From Candidatus Bathyarchaeota archaeon (lineage in GTDB: Archaea > Thermoproteota > Bathyarchaeia > Bathyarchaeales > Bathycorpusculaceae): 52,592 bases of DNA. This document shows positions 24,231 through 32,912 of the stretch, in pieces (position 1 is the first letter of the stretch; every line of letters begins with the position of its first letter). The notes beneath the pieces were generated by a model. That model worked only from the letters and a program-made list of their open reading frames with translations, made no database searches and was not told the DNA's origin. A program made the position numbers and the translations under genes. The stretch lies in NCBI GenBank assembly GCA_026014485.1, contig JAOZIE010000012.1, positions 163,594 through 216,185 on the forward strand, in the 5' to 3' direction.

Positions 24231-25586
24231 TTATGCATTTTCAACCTTGTTTGTTATATCATTTTCCGTGGAGTCATCCTTTTCTTTCAGTTGCTCAACG
24301 GCGCCTTGTTTCCCGCAGCCCTCTTTTGCTTTCTGTTCAGAAACATTCAGCAGATGTAAAAGCGCTTCTTGACCATTCACAAAAACGGCGCCTAACTTTT
24401 TCAGTTCAGAAAACAGCGTCTTCGCTTTTCCGCCCGTGAAATCCCTGATTTCGATAGGCACCTCATCAAGCACATACGTTGCGATGCCTGCCTTTAACGC
24501 CTCTTTTGCCGCCTCCAAATTCTGCAGGTTCCCCGAACCGAACGGAACCGAAGCTAAAACCACGATGCTTGCTTTGCGTATCATTTCCAAGTTGGCTTTT
24601 TGGGCTTTTTCAGTAACTGGAGAAAACGGCGCCTCACTAACCACTGGAATCTTTAGGTACTGCGCTGTTGAGAAGTCCGTGTCCAACACGTTCAAAACGC
24701 CTGCGGTCACGTTGTAGCCTGAGTCAGTTAGGATTTTCATAAGTGTGCTACCTGTTCCAGCTCCAGAAATCAGGTGAACAGAAAGGCTTCTTTGCCGTTG
24801 GTCTTTAGGCTTAGAAACGGGGATAACAAAGGGCAAATCAGTGACGGGGTGCTTGTTTACGATGACGTTTATTCCAAAGACGTTTCGGATGTTCTCACAG
24901 GTTAAAGTTTCTGACGCTTTTCCTGCAGCCACGATTTTGCCGTCTTTTAGCATAATGATTGAATCGCAGTAGCGAGCAGCCAGATTGAAGTCGTGGAACA
25001 CCCCCACAATCAGCAGTTTCTTTTCGACACAGAGTTGCTTGAGTAAATCCATAATCTCAAGCTGATTACTTATGTCCAGATGGCTTGTGGGTTCATCCAG
25101 CAACAGGATTTTCGGCTGCTGAGTCAAAGCCCGCGCAATTATGACCCGCTGCCGCTCGCCACCGCTCAGTTCAGTGATTAATCTGTTGGCAAGATGTATC
25201 GTTCCTGTGTACTCCATGGCTTGCTTGGCTATGGCTATGTCTTTGGCGCCTTCTGAAGCTAACCTAGCCAAATGGGGAGTGCGCCCCATCAGAACGATGT
25301 CGAAGGATTTGAAGCTGAAGGTGATGTTGCTGTCCTGCGGAACCACAGCCATGCTTTTTGCGACATCTGTGTTTTTCATGCTGTAAATGTCGGAGTTATC
25401 GAGAACTATGGTGCCTTTGCGGGGTTTCAGCACTCTGCTGATGCTTTTTAGCAAAGTTGTTTTTCCTGAGCCGTTTGGACCCAGAATGCCCAGAAAAGTA
25501 CCGGTTTCCACGGAGAAGCAAACGTCTTCCAGAATCTTTGCTGAATCGTAGTAGCAGGCTACGTTTTCAATTTTCAGATTTACCAT
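24231..25586 (-). CDS. btuD: Corrinoid ABC transporter ATP-binding protein with extra C-terminal domain (BtuD)
   Basis: A 451-aa protein. The ABC ATPase spans residues 1-250: Walker A GPNGSGKTT (36-44), signature LSGGERQ (140-146), Walker B LLLDEPTS (161-168) and a switch His in GVFHDFNLA. It is of the iron-siderophore/B12 type. A further ~160-residue domain (about 267-420; LSVHLISGAGTGSTLMKIL...) has a Rossmann-like pattern with LNVLDTDFSTAQYL and YVLDEVPIEIRDF, followed by a charged tail. Longer BtuD proteins with such a tail are known in other archaea; its job is unclear. Energises import through BtuC. Confidence 0.88.
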   Translation of the reverse strand: MVNLKIENVACYYDSAKILEDVCFSVETGTFLGILGPNGSGKTTLLKSISRVLKPRKGTIVLDNSDIYSMKNTDVAKSMAVVPQDSNITFSFKSFDIVLMGRTPHLARLASEGAKDIAIAKQAMEYTGTIHLANRLITELSGGERQRVIIARALTQQPKILLLDEPTSHLDISNQLEIMDLLKQLCVEKKLLIVGVFHDFNLAARYCDSIIMLKDGKIVAAGKASETLTCENIRNVFGINVIVNKHPVTDLPFVIPVSKPKDQRQRSLSVHLISGAGTGSTLMKILTDSGYNVTAGVLNVLDTDFSTAQYLKIPVVSEAPFSPVTEKAQKANLEMIRKASIVVLASVPFGSGNLQNLEAAKEALKAGIATYVLDEVPIEIRDFTGGKAKTLFSELKKLGAVFVNGQEALLHLLNVSEQKAKEGCGKQGAVEQLKEKDDSTENDITNKVENA

Positions 25587-25597
25587 GTTTTACGTCC

Positions 25598-26680
25598 TCA
25601 GAATACATCCACTCGTTTCTTTTTGCGAAGCAGGAACAGGAAGAAGGTTACTCCTGAAAGAACAGTTATTACGCCAACAGGCACCTCGCTGGGCATTGAA
25701 ATAATCCTTGCTAAACCATCACACAGTACAAGGAAAGAGGCGCCCATAAGAATGGATGCTGGAAGTAACACCCGATGGTCAGGACCAACCAGCAGCCTAG
25801 TCATGTGTGGAATCATTAAGCCTATGAAGCCTATTAGTCCGCTTATGGAAACTGCTGCAGCAGTCATTAAGGCACCGGACATTAAAAGAATAAACTTTAC
25901 GCGCTCGGTATTGACGCCTAGATGCTGAGCTTGGTCTTCGCCTAGTGCAATTATGTTTAGGTCACGAGAGTACAGGAAAGTAACCGCAACACCAAGAAGT
26001 ACAAAAGGCAAAATACTAAACATCCCCGACCACGTAATGCGGGAAGAGCTTAAGCTGCCTATTATCCAGAATGTCAGGTCACCAAGCTTGTCACCTGCAA
26101 TTGACTGAAGATAGGTTATAATCGCCAACTCAAAAAGCCCCACGGCTATTCCTGAAAGCAGCAAAGTAGTCATCGGAACCTTTGAACCAACTCTAGAAAT
26201 TGCATAAACCACTAGCACCGAGATGATGCAGCCGATGAAAGCCGCCACAGGCAATGCGTTTGCGCCCAAAGCTGATGAGCCGATGCCTAAAACAATTGCT
26301 AATGCGGCACCCAGCGCAGCGCCTTGTGATGCACCTACAACGAAGGGGTCAGCCATGGGGTTACGGAACATCCCTTGAAATACGGTACCTGAAGCGGCTA
26401 ACGCTGCCCCGACAAGCGCGCCTGTTAGAATTCGAGGCAGCCTAACCAGCGTTATTATTGCTTCTTTGTTGGCTTGGAAGTCGGTTAGCTGAATGTAGTT
26501 CCCTATGCCAGGTATATTTTTCAGCAGAATCTGGGTTATATCCTGAAATGGAATTTGACTGAAACCGAAGTTGAGAGACAAAAAGACGCAGCCAATGAAA
26601 AGCAGAATTAGCAAACCAAAATGCCTTCGCCATTTGGAAGACCGCGTAATTTGAGGGGGCTTACTGCTGCCTGTCTGCAA
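25598..26680 (-). CDS. btuC: Corrinoid ABC transporter permease (BtuC, FecCD family)
   Basis: A 360-aa protein with about ten membrane helices. FecCD/BtuC family phrases are clear: RLPRILTGALVGAALAASGTVFQGMFRNPMADPFVVGASQGAALGA compresses to the RLPR, FQ..FRNP.ADP and G.S.GA motifs; GLIGFIGLMIPHMTRLLVGPDHR and PSEVPVGVITVLSG are the C-terminal signatures. It carries corrinoids (or a siderophore) through the membrane. Gene order btuF-btuC-btuD with gaps of 41 and 11 nt, followed by cobS and cobY, points to corrinoid rather than iron uptake. Confidence 0.9.
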   Translation of the reverse strand: MQTGSSKPPQITRSSKWRRHFGLLILLFIGCVFLSLNFGFSQIPFQDITQILLKNIPGIGNYIQLTDFQANKEAIITLVRLPRILTGALVGAALAASGTVFQGMFRNPMADPFVVGASQGAALGAALAIVLGIGSSALGANALPVAAFIGCIISVLVVYAISRVGSKVPMTTLLLSGIAVGLFELAIITYLQSIAGDKLGDLTFWIIGSLSSSRITWSGMFSILPFVLLGVAVTFLYSRDLNIIALGEDQAQHLGVNTERVKFILLMSGALMTAAAVSISGLIGFIGLMIPHMTRLLVGPDHRVLLPASILMGASFLVLCDGLARIISMPSEVPVGVITVLSGVTFFLFLLRKKKRVDVF

Positions 26681-26721
26681 ACTTTTGCTCTCCGATGCGC
26701 AAGATAAAGAAAAGGGGATAT

Positions 26722-27717
26722 TTATGTTGGATTGATGTATTCCCCGAATATCTCAGGGTGAATTATCTTTGCCAATGCCTCTAAAGCGTCCACTTGCCTT
26801 GGTCCAGGTTGGTTTATGGCGTCTGCGTTTACAACGTAAAGCTTCTGGTTCTTGATTGCACTTATACTGCTCCAGCCCGGTCTGTTTGACACATCATCAA
26901 AGCTTCCCCAGAAAGCTGTTGGACCCATGTCACTGGGGAAAACTATAACATCAGGGTTCAGTTCGATAACCGATTCAGAATAGACAATTGGATACGGTTC
27001 CGTTGCATTTTCGAAAATGTTCTGCCCACCTGCAAGTGCGATTAAGCCGTCTATGAATGTGCCGCTGCCAACACTCATGTATGGGTCGCTGAAGATTTCA
27101 TTGTAAACTTTTGGTCGAGTCGTGGCGCCTTCGACACCGGCAACTACCGCGTCTATCCTCTGCTGAAGGCTACTCACCAGCGCTTGAGCATCCGCGGCGT
27201 GGTTCGTGGCGTTCCCAACTAGCTGTATGTTTCTGAGGATACCAAAGATGTCAGGAGGATTCAAAGTTAACACGTTGTAACCCAAGCTTCTCAACTGAAT
27301 TGCGCAGTCGTCACTTCCGAGGGCGGCAACGACCAAATCAGGGTTAAGTTCAACAATGGGCTCAACAGTTGGATTAAAGTAGCTTCCGATACTGGACATG
27401 TTACCTGCCTCTACCCAAGCAGAGAAATCGTATGGATAATTGTCGTAATCGGTTACGCCAACAACTTTGTCTCCTGCGCCAACTGCAAACAATATCTGTG
27501 TGTTAGCGGGAGCCAAAGAAACTATCCTCTCAGGGTACTCTGTAAGAGTCAAAGTATAGCCGCTGTCGTCAGTCAAATCTAGCGACATCGGCGAGCCAGA
27601 GGGACTCGGAGACGGACTGCCTTCAGGTCCAGGATAAAGCGAAACAACAGCCACGGAAGAAACCGCTATAACAACGATGGCTGCCACAACTATGAGGTAC
27701 AAAGTATTCTTTTTCAT
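26722..27717 (-). CDS. btuF: Corrinoid-binding protein of the ABC transporter (BtuF)
   Basis: A 331-aa protein. N-terminal signal anchor (LYLIVVAAIVVIAVSSVAVVS) and a SPSPSPSG linker lead into a class III periplasmic-binding fold: YPERIVSLAPANTQILFAVGAGDKVVGVTDYDNYP, VEPIVELNPDLVVA and SVIELNPDVIVFP. It captures the corrinoid outside the cell and delivers it to BtuC. Promoter: TTTATATTTT around 27762-27772 on the minus strand. First gene of the btuFCD-dph6-like-cobS-cobY operon. Confidence 0.88.
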   Translation of the reverse strand: MKKNTLYLIVVAAIVVIAVSSVAVVSLYPGPEGSPSPSPSGSPMSLDLTDDSGYTLTLTEYPERIVSLAPANTQILFAVGAGDKVVGVTDYDNYPYDFSAWVEAGNMSSIGSYFNPTVEPIVELNPDLVVAALGSDDCAIQLRSLGYNVLTLNPPDIFGILRNIQLVGNATNHAADAQALVSSLQQRIDAVVAGVEGATTRPKVYNEIFSDPYMSVGSGTFIDGLIALAGGQNIFENATEPYPIVYSESVIELNPDVIVFPSDMGPTAFWGSFDDVSNRPGWSSISAIKNQKLYVVNADAINQPGPRQVDALEALAKIIHPEIFGEYINPT

Positions 27718-27876
27718 TTTACAAACCCATATCAGTTGGATTATCCAGCCGATAATGAAAATATAAACATTCCTAAAACAACAAGAGAATTTGCACTTCC
27801 CGTCCTGATGATGCGTTTTGGGGGTTGAGCGCGTAAGGCTTATGAAAAACCCTGCTGTAAGAAGGATGGATTAAAC

Positions 27877-28377
27877 ATGAACTCTAATTCAACTGCCCCA
27901 CAGCCGCCGCTGCTAAAGTTCCTTGAAGAGCACGGCGTGACGCTAAATGACCTCATAGATGCAACGCTTGAGTTTTACGTTCCCCATCCAGGCGTGGAAA
28001 CAAAAGAAAAGGCCATCCAGATACTTACAGAAGAGTTTCTTGATGTGCTTTGGGACGTGAACATATCCACTTTGGTGGCGGGCGCTTTTCTTATGCAAAA
28101 AGAAGCTGAAGCAGAACGAATCCCGGGGCTTTCAAAGAAACGGTTCGAGGGCAGACCAGGCTTGGTTGCTGACGAACTCATCGGGATGGCAATAGCATCC
28201 TACATTGCAGGTTCAAGAGGCGTGTTTGAGTTCACACGGTTTGACCAAGCTAAACCAGGCATTTTGAAGCGGCTTGGAGCAATAACCAACGACGCCATCG
28301 GCGGATTAGTTGCAGGCGTCTCTTCGAACATGTACACTAAAGCCACCAAGAAGGCGGGAAGTCAAGCGCTGTTTTAG
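27877..28377 (+). CDS. cobZ: Alpha-ribazole-5'-phosphate phosphatase-like protein (CobZ, PgpA-related)
   Basis: A 166-aa protein. The C-terminal part matches the PgpA fold signature: VADELIGMA (Asp99, Glu100), FTRFDQAKPG (Arg121, Asp123, Lys126, Pro127) and NDAIGGLVAG (Asn138, Asp139). Archaeal CobZ proteins are PgpA relatives that remove the phosphate left after nucleotide-loop assembly. The N-terminal part (LEEHGVTLNDLIDATLEFY...) fits this group. It is divergent from btuF across a 159-nt gap, which strongly favours CobZ over a phosphatidylglycerophosphatase. Confidence 0.78.
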   Translation: MNSNSTAPQPPLLKFLEEHGVTLNDLIDATLEFYVPHPGVETKEKAIQILTEEFLDVLWDVNISTLVAGAFLMQKEAEAERIPGLSKKRFEGRPGLVADELIGMAIASYIAGSRGVFEFTRFDQAKPGILKRLGAITNDAIGGLVAGVSSNMYTKATKKAGSQALF

Positions 28378-28380
28378 AGG

Positions 28381-28611
28381 TTATTCAACCAACATAAGCG
28401 TGGTTATAGTGTAGACTCCGCTTAGCCCCCAAATAGACAGGGTAATTATTTCTTTGAGTTTATCTACGGAGGTTGCTTTAACTTTGAGGGCTAAGTTGTA
28501 AACGCTGTAAACCGCATGTGCCTCTTCAACGCCTTCGACACGTTTGAGGCGCTCCAAAATTTTTGCTTGGTCACCTAAATCTGTGTTAACTAGAAGTACT
28601 GCAGAAACCAA
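28381..28611 (-). CDS. Stand-alone Lrp/AsnC ligand-binding (RAM) domain protein
   Basis: A 76-aa protein. TTG at 28611, with GGAGG 8 nt upstream. It is only the RAM domain of Lrp/AsnC regulators: VSAVLLVNTDLGDQAKILERLKRVEGVEEAHAVYSVYNLALKV..., the beta-alpha-beta pattern with GVEEAHAVYSVYN at the dimer edge. No DNA-binding domain. Such proteins bind amino acids or modulate full Lrp proteins. Convergent with cobZ (3-nt gap). Confidence 0.75.
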   Translation of the reverse strand: MVSAVLLVNTDLGDQAKILERLKRVEGVEEAHAVYSVYNLALKVKATSVDKLKEIITLSIWGLSGVYTITTLMLVE

Positions 28612-28814
28612 AAAGTCATCCTCCGAGGTTAGGCATCTATGTTTCAGAAAATGTAGTTAAGCATATGTTGTCGCAAAATGTAACTACAGGTCATAAAAGA
28701 TTGCATCAGCAACAGAGGGGAGTTATCTTTATAGGCGTAACCTGTCGGAACACGGCAGCCACCATAAGATTCTAATACTTTCCTTGGTGAGAAAAATGTG
28801 CAGCGCGGGACACC

Positions 28815-29972
28815 ATGGCACCGACCAAATTGTGCATCGTCACCCACACATTTCTGCCTCATGTGGGCGGAATCGAAAGAGTGGTTTACGAGCAAAGCAA
28901 GCTTCTTATAAAGAAGCGTTTTGAACTGGTGGTGCTTACCCACAAAAACTTCACTCCCAGCCACTACGTTTACGACGGCATAAATGTTCGGTGCTACGAC
29001 GCCATGAACCTTGGATTCAGGCTTGGAATCCCCTACCCCATCCCAAAAGTCACCAGTTGCAAGCCCTTCTTGGAGGTAATCAAGTCCAGCGAGGTCATTC
29101 ACGCGCATGGGCACCCATACTTGTCTTCTCTTGCTGCAGCGAAGCTGGCAAAGAGGTATGGGAAACCGTTTGTGTTAACTCAGCACAACACTTTCATAGA
29201 ATACAATAGCATTTGGGATAACGTTGAAAAAATAAATGACTGCGCCATAGGAAAACAAAATTTGAAAGAAGCAAAAAAGATTATTGCCGTCAGCAACGCC
29301 ACCAAAGACTACGTTTTGCGTTTGGGGGCTGACCCCGATAAGGTGGAGGTGATTCATAACGGTGTTGATTTAGAAAGGTTCAAGCTTATAGCTGGCGCGG
29401 GAGCTGCAGTGAGAGAGAAGCTGGGTATCCCAAAAGATGCAGTCGTCGTCGCCACCGTCCGCAGGCTCGTCTACAAAAACGGCATAGATACGCTTCTGGA
29501 AAGCGCAAAAATCACGGTTCAGAAGAACCCGCAGTTAGTTTACCTGATTATCGGTAAAGGACCAGACTTTGACGATGTGAAAGCGCGGGTTGGACAGTTG
29601 GGGCTGGAGAAGAACTTCCTGCTGGCAGGCTTCGTGTCTGACGAGGATTTGCCGAGTTTCTACAACGCCGCAGATTTCTTTGTTGTGCCCAGTAAATCCG
29701 GCGAAGGCCTGCCTCTTGTGACGCTTGAGGCGATGGCTTGTGGGCTACCTGTTTTAGCAACTGATGTGGGAGGCATAAAAGAAGTGATGATTAAGGGCTA
29801 CGGCAAAGTGATTCCTCCCAATGACCCTCAAGCGATGGCTGAAGGAATGCTGGAGTTGGCAGGCATCGAATTCACCAGACTTAAGCGGGAACTCCGCAAA
29901 ATCATGACGAAAAAGTACAGTTGGAACACAAATGTGGAAAGGTTAGTGAAGATTTATGAGGAAATTATTTAA
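28815..29972 (+). CDS. GT4-type glycosyltransferase
   Basis: A 385-aa GT-B protein. N-terminal HTFLPHVGGIERVVYEQSK and HAHGHPYLSSLAAAKLAKRYGKPFVLTQHN; C-terminal VIHNGVDLERF, ATVRRLVYKNGIDTLLESAK and KSGEGLPLVTLEAMACGLPVLATDVGG, the EX7E-type donor-binding motif of retaining GT4 enzymes. TATA near 28728-28734. It precedes a GT2 gene by 51 nt, so both may act in surface glycan or glycolipid synthesis. Acceptor unknown. Confidence 0.88.
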   Translation: MAPTKLCIVTHTFLPHVGGIERVVYEQSKLLIKKRFELVVLTHKNFTPSHYVYDGINVRCYDAMNLGFRLGIPYPIPKVTSCKPFLEVIKSSEVIHAHGHPYLSSLAAAKLAKRYGKPFVLTQHNTFIEYNSIWDNVEKINDCAIGKQNLKEAKKIIAVSNATKDYVLRLGADPDKVEVIHNGVDLERFKLIAGAGAAVREKLGIPKDAVVVATVRRLVYKNGIDTLLESAKITVQKNPQLVYLIIGKGPDFDDVKARVGQLGLEKNFLLAGFVSDEDLPSFYNAADFFVVPSKSGEGLPLVTLEAMACGLPVLATDVGGIKEVMIKGYGKVIPPNDPQAMAEGMLELAGIEFTRLKRELRKIMTKKYSWNTNVERLVKIYEEII

Positions 29973-30023
29973 ACCCTGCAGAAATTATATTAGACGCCTA
30001 TATATGAGGACGCAGGGTGCCCC

Positions 30024-30704
30024 ATGACATCAAAAGTAGAGATGGTTTCGGTAGTAATCCCAACGTTAAATGAAGCCGGAAACATCCGCGAGGCTTTGGA
30101 CACGCTTGATAGGGAACTTATTTTTCCTAATGAAATTATTGTGGTAGATGGTAACTCCACTGATGGAACCATCGAAATCGTCAAGGATTCTAAGGCGCGG
30201 CTTATAATTGAGCCACGGCGGGGTTACGGGTTAGCTCTCCGAGTAGGAATGAAAGCCGCCAAAGGCAACGTGGTCGTCATGGTCGACGGCGACGGCACAT
30301 ACGAGTTCAAGCACATTAACCGGTTAGTTCAGGGAATGGTTGACAACGACGCGGAGATGTGTTTGGCGACCCGCATGTATGACCCCAACAAGGCGATGGG
30401 GTTGTTCAACTTCGTCGGGAACAAGCTAATCACGTTCTGCTTCAACATGCTCTACAAGCAGAACTTCAGCGATACCCAATCAGGTTTTCGGGCGATTTCA
30501 CATTCTGCCTTAGAAAAGGTGAATTTCAAGGAAACCGACATGCCTTTTGCCACTGAAATGCTCATCAAGTTTTCCAAAAAACGGTTTAAGATTGTTGAGG
30601 TTCATTCGACGTACAAATTCAGAAGGTACGGTAAAACTAAACTTAAGCCCTTTAATTCAGGCATAGAAATCTTAGCCACTATACTTAAGGGGCTGAGAAG
30701 TTGA
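30024..30704 (+). CDS. GT2 glycosyltransferase, dolichol-phosphate sugar synthase-like
   Basis: A 226-aa GT-A protein. VSVVIPTLNEAGNIREAL, EIIVVDGNSTDGT, GYGLALRVGMKAAKGNVVVMVDGDGTYE (metal-binding DGD) and NFSDTQSGFRAISHSALEK match dolichol-phosphate mannose/glucose synthase-like enzymes, which load a sugar on a lipid phosphate. No C-terminal membrane helices are present, so it is the soluble type. Follows the GT4 gene; next gene starts 15 nt later. Confidence 0.88.
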   Translation: MTSKVEMVSVVIPTLNEAGNIREALDTLDRELIFPNEIIVVDGNSTDGTIEIVKDSKARLIIEPRRGYGLALRVGMKAAKGNVVVMVDGDGTYEFKHINRLVQGMVDNDAEMCLATRMYDPNKAMGLFNFVGNKLITFCFNMLYKQNFSDTQSGFRAISHSALEKVNFKETDMPFATEMLIKFSKKRFKIVEVHSTYKFRRYGKTKLKPFNSGIEILATILKGLRS

Positions 30705-30719
30705 GGGCCTCTGGTTAGC

Positions 30720-31244
30720 ATGGAAAAGGTAAGTGGAAACCTGAACGGGAAAAGTAGTCAAAGCGTTTTTGTTGTGTCAGTGGCTATTGCGATTGTGCTG
30801 GCTTCGGTTCTTCTGGGAACCTATTATGTTGCGCTTAGACCCGCGGGTAGTGAGTATGCAACTATTTATCTGCTTGACAGTCATCAGCGGGGAACGGATT
30901 ATCCGGAATTTCTGGTTGCCGACGTGAACAGCACCTTCAGCGTTTACGTTGTAGTAGAGAACCATATGGGATACACTTTGAACGGCACGCAGGTTCAAGT
31001 GAAGGCGGTTAACAGCAACAGCGTTAATCTTGAGTTTCCCCTTGACGTTAACGCCACTCAGACCTTTGAGGGAACAGTGGATGAGGGCAAAACATGGGAG
31101 AGCATCGCAACCGTGACGTTAAATCAGCCCGGCAACTATCTGGTTGGTTTTGAGCTTTGGCTTCCAGACGGGGCAACGGGTGAGCGGGCGTTTTCGGGTG
31201 AAGTCTGCGTTTTGAACATTGAGGTTGCTACGGGAACTCCGTAG
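30720..31244 (+). CDS. DUF1616-like membrane-anchored protein
   Basis: A 174-aa protein. One N-terminal membrane helix (VFVVSVAIAIVLASVLLGTYYVAL), then an extracellular beta-rich domain: ATIYLLDSHQRGTDYPEFLVADVNSTFSVYVVVENHMGYTLNGTQVQVKAV. The phrase pattern (xIYLLD..G...DYP..L..) matches the C-terminal domain of DUF1616 proteins, which often accompany archaeal glycosyltransferases. Five N-X-S/T sequons suggest glycosylation. Tightly linked to the preceding GT2 gene. Confidence 0.65.
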   Translation: MEKVSGNLNGKSSQSVFVVSVAIAIVLASVLLGTYYVALRPAGSEYATIYLLDSHQRGTDYPEFLVADVNSTFSVYVVVENHMGYTLNGTQVQVKAVNSNSVNLEFPLDVNATQTFEGTVDEGKTWESIATVTLNQPGNYLVGFELWLPDGATGERAFSGEVCVLNIEVATGTP

Positions 31245-31373
31245 CCTAATTTAGGATGGCTGCCGCGATAAATTTTATATTGTTTTTTGTTTGTTTTTCT
31301 GACAGGGAAGTTGAGGATTAAAGCTGAATGGTCAGTTTCCGCTTTCTGATGTATTGGAGGATAAATCGGGTTA

Positions 31374-32735
31374 ATGGGTAAAATAGAAAACGGACTGGGT
31401 AAGGCACCAAGCAGCAGCCCCGAAAAAGTAGCAGCCCAAAAATTCATGTCGCGCTTTCTCGGACCTGCAAACAGTTCAGGCTGGGTTAACGCGGTTTTAC
31501 CCTTTAACATTGCTTTGGGACCTGTAAGCACTTTGATTCCGCTGTTGATTTTGAACCTCAACGGAAGCGTAGTGGAAGTTGGTTTAGCGCTTACCCTGTT
31601 TAATGCTGTGGGTATCCCAGCGGCTCTATTTTGGGGTTTCATAACGGACCGTTTCCATCGGCGGCGTCCTCTGGTTCTGGTCAGTTTTCTGGTTACCGCG
31701 CTGATTCTGGCGCTGTTTCCGTTTGCGAGAACAGGTTACTGGGTTTCTTTTCTGTACGCCCTGTTTTCTTTCTCGACCACCGCCTCGACTACGCCGCTTA
31801 ACCTTCTGGTCATGGAAACGGAGCAGAAACCTAGGTGGGCTTCAGCGTTTGCCAAGTTCTCCATGTTTTCCAGTGTCGGACAGACAGTGGGGTTGCTTTT
31901 GGGGATGGTTTGGTCAGTTTACGCGCCTTTGGTTTATTTGGTGATTCCTTTAGCTGTTTCGTCGTTGGTTTCCGCAGGTTTGGCTGCTTTCATGATTAAA
32001 GAGCCAGAGGTTGTTTTTGAACGGAAAGCTATGGTTATGCATAAGCACAGTTTTTTTCACAGACTCCGCCACTCGCCTTACCTGTTCCTGAAAGTCCCAA
32101 GCGGAAACGACTTTAAACGCATGTTCAGGAACCTACGCCACGAGTTTACGAGACATACGCCGCTGCTTTATATGGCTATTTTTGGTTTCTTCTTGTCCGC
32201 AGGAATCTTCAACACTTCACTGATTCCCGCTTTAAAACTCCAAGGCGTATCCAGCTTGCTGATTTTCTGTGTCATAATGCTGGGGCTGGTTGTCCAGATA
32301 GTCTCCTTCAGGTTTGCGGGACCATACACTGAGCGGAAATCGCCCGTGAAAAGCGCCATCGGCGGATTGCTGCTCAGAGCCGTCGCCTACGGCATGCTGG
32401 GTGTTTGCGCCTACTTCCTGACGGGGCTGTGGTTTCTGCTGCCGGTCATGATTTGTTACCCGCTGGCTTCTGGACTTGCATACTCGATTTACTACACCGC
32501 TTCAAACACCATGGTCTTCAACACACTAAGCCCTCGACGAAACGGCTCCGCTTTGGGCGTGTACAGCGCCTTGGCTGGGTTTGCAACGATGGCGGGCTCG
32601 TTTGTTTCGGGCTTCTTGTCCTTCTACGGGGGTTTTTATGTAACCTTCATAGTTTCTGCCGCATGCTTAGTGGTCTCGGCGTGGCTACTGACGCATCTAG
32701 AGGTTTTAATGATACCCAATCAGCCACAAAGATAG
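31374..32735 (+). CDS. MFS transporter
   Basis: A 453-aa protein with about twelve membrane helices and the MFS loop motif GFITDRFHRRRPL between helices 2 and 3. A polar loop of about 50 residues (HKHSFFHRLRHSPYLFLKVPSGNDFKRMFRNLRHEFTRHT) separates the two halves. ATG at 31374 preceded by GGAGG at 15 nt. Substrate unknown. Not clearly in an operon; the next gene has its own promoter region. Confidence 0.82.
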   Translation: MGKIENGLGKAPSSSPEKVAAQKFMSRFLGPANSSGWVNAVLPFNIALGPVSTLIPLLILNLNGSVVEVGLALTLFNAVGIPAALFWGFITDRFHRRRPLVLVSFLVTALILALFPFARTGYWVSFLYALFSFSTTASTTPLNLLVMETEQKPRWASAFAKFSMFSSVGQTVGLLLGMVWSVYAPLVYLVIPLAVSSLVSAGLAAFMIKEPEVVFERKAMVMHKHSFFHRLRHSPYLFLKVPSGNDFKRMFRNLRHEFTRHTPLLYMAIFGFFLSAGIFNTSLIPALKLQGVSSLLIFCVIMLGLVVQIVSFRFAGPYTERKSPVKSAIGGLLLRAVAYGMLGVCAYFLTGLWFLLPVMICYPLASGLAYSIYYTASNTMVFNTLSPRRNGSALGVYSALAGFATMAGSFVSGFLSFYGGFYVTFIVSAACLVVSAWLLTHLEVLMIPNQPQR

Positions 32736-32823
32736 AAAGCTACTTTTCGTGTCCGTGAAGTGTCAAGAATCGCATGTACAAAGGCACCGAAAAGGCTACT
32801 CAAAATCTTGTCGCATCACATCA

Positions 32824-32843
32824 TGATTAAACATGTTTAATCA
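32824..32843. promoter_or_regulatory. 20-bp perfect palindrome, probable operator of the ECF S gene
   Basis: TGATTAAACATGTTTAATCA is fully self-complementary. It lies about 20 nt upstream of a TATA-like AATTTTTATG and 70-90 nt before the ECF gene, the expected place for a regulator site. Confidence 0.6.
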
Positions 32844-32912
32844 GTTCATAGGAAATTTTTATGTAGAGTAAAGATTCTAAGAACCAAAAACCGTTCAACA
32901 AGTGTGCAGAAC

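Noticed and set aside
27805-27860. CTGATGATG as a C/D-box guide RNA
   Set aside because: The C-box-like start is not followed by D or D' boxes (CTGA) at workable spacing.
27718-27876. Possible cobalamin riboswitch before btuF
   Set aside because: No B12-box-like conserved core was seen; the region is short and holds only ordinary TATA signals.
28796-28900. ATG with better ribosome site just before the GT4 start
   Set aside because: It is out of frame with the glycosyltransferase and gives a short frame without features.
28644-29114. 156-aa minus-strand frame antisense to the GT4 gene
   Set aside because: Shadow of a clear glycosyltransferase; no recognisable sequence.
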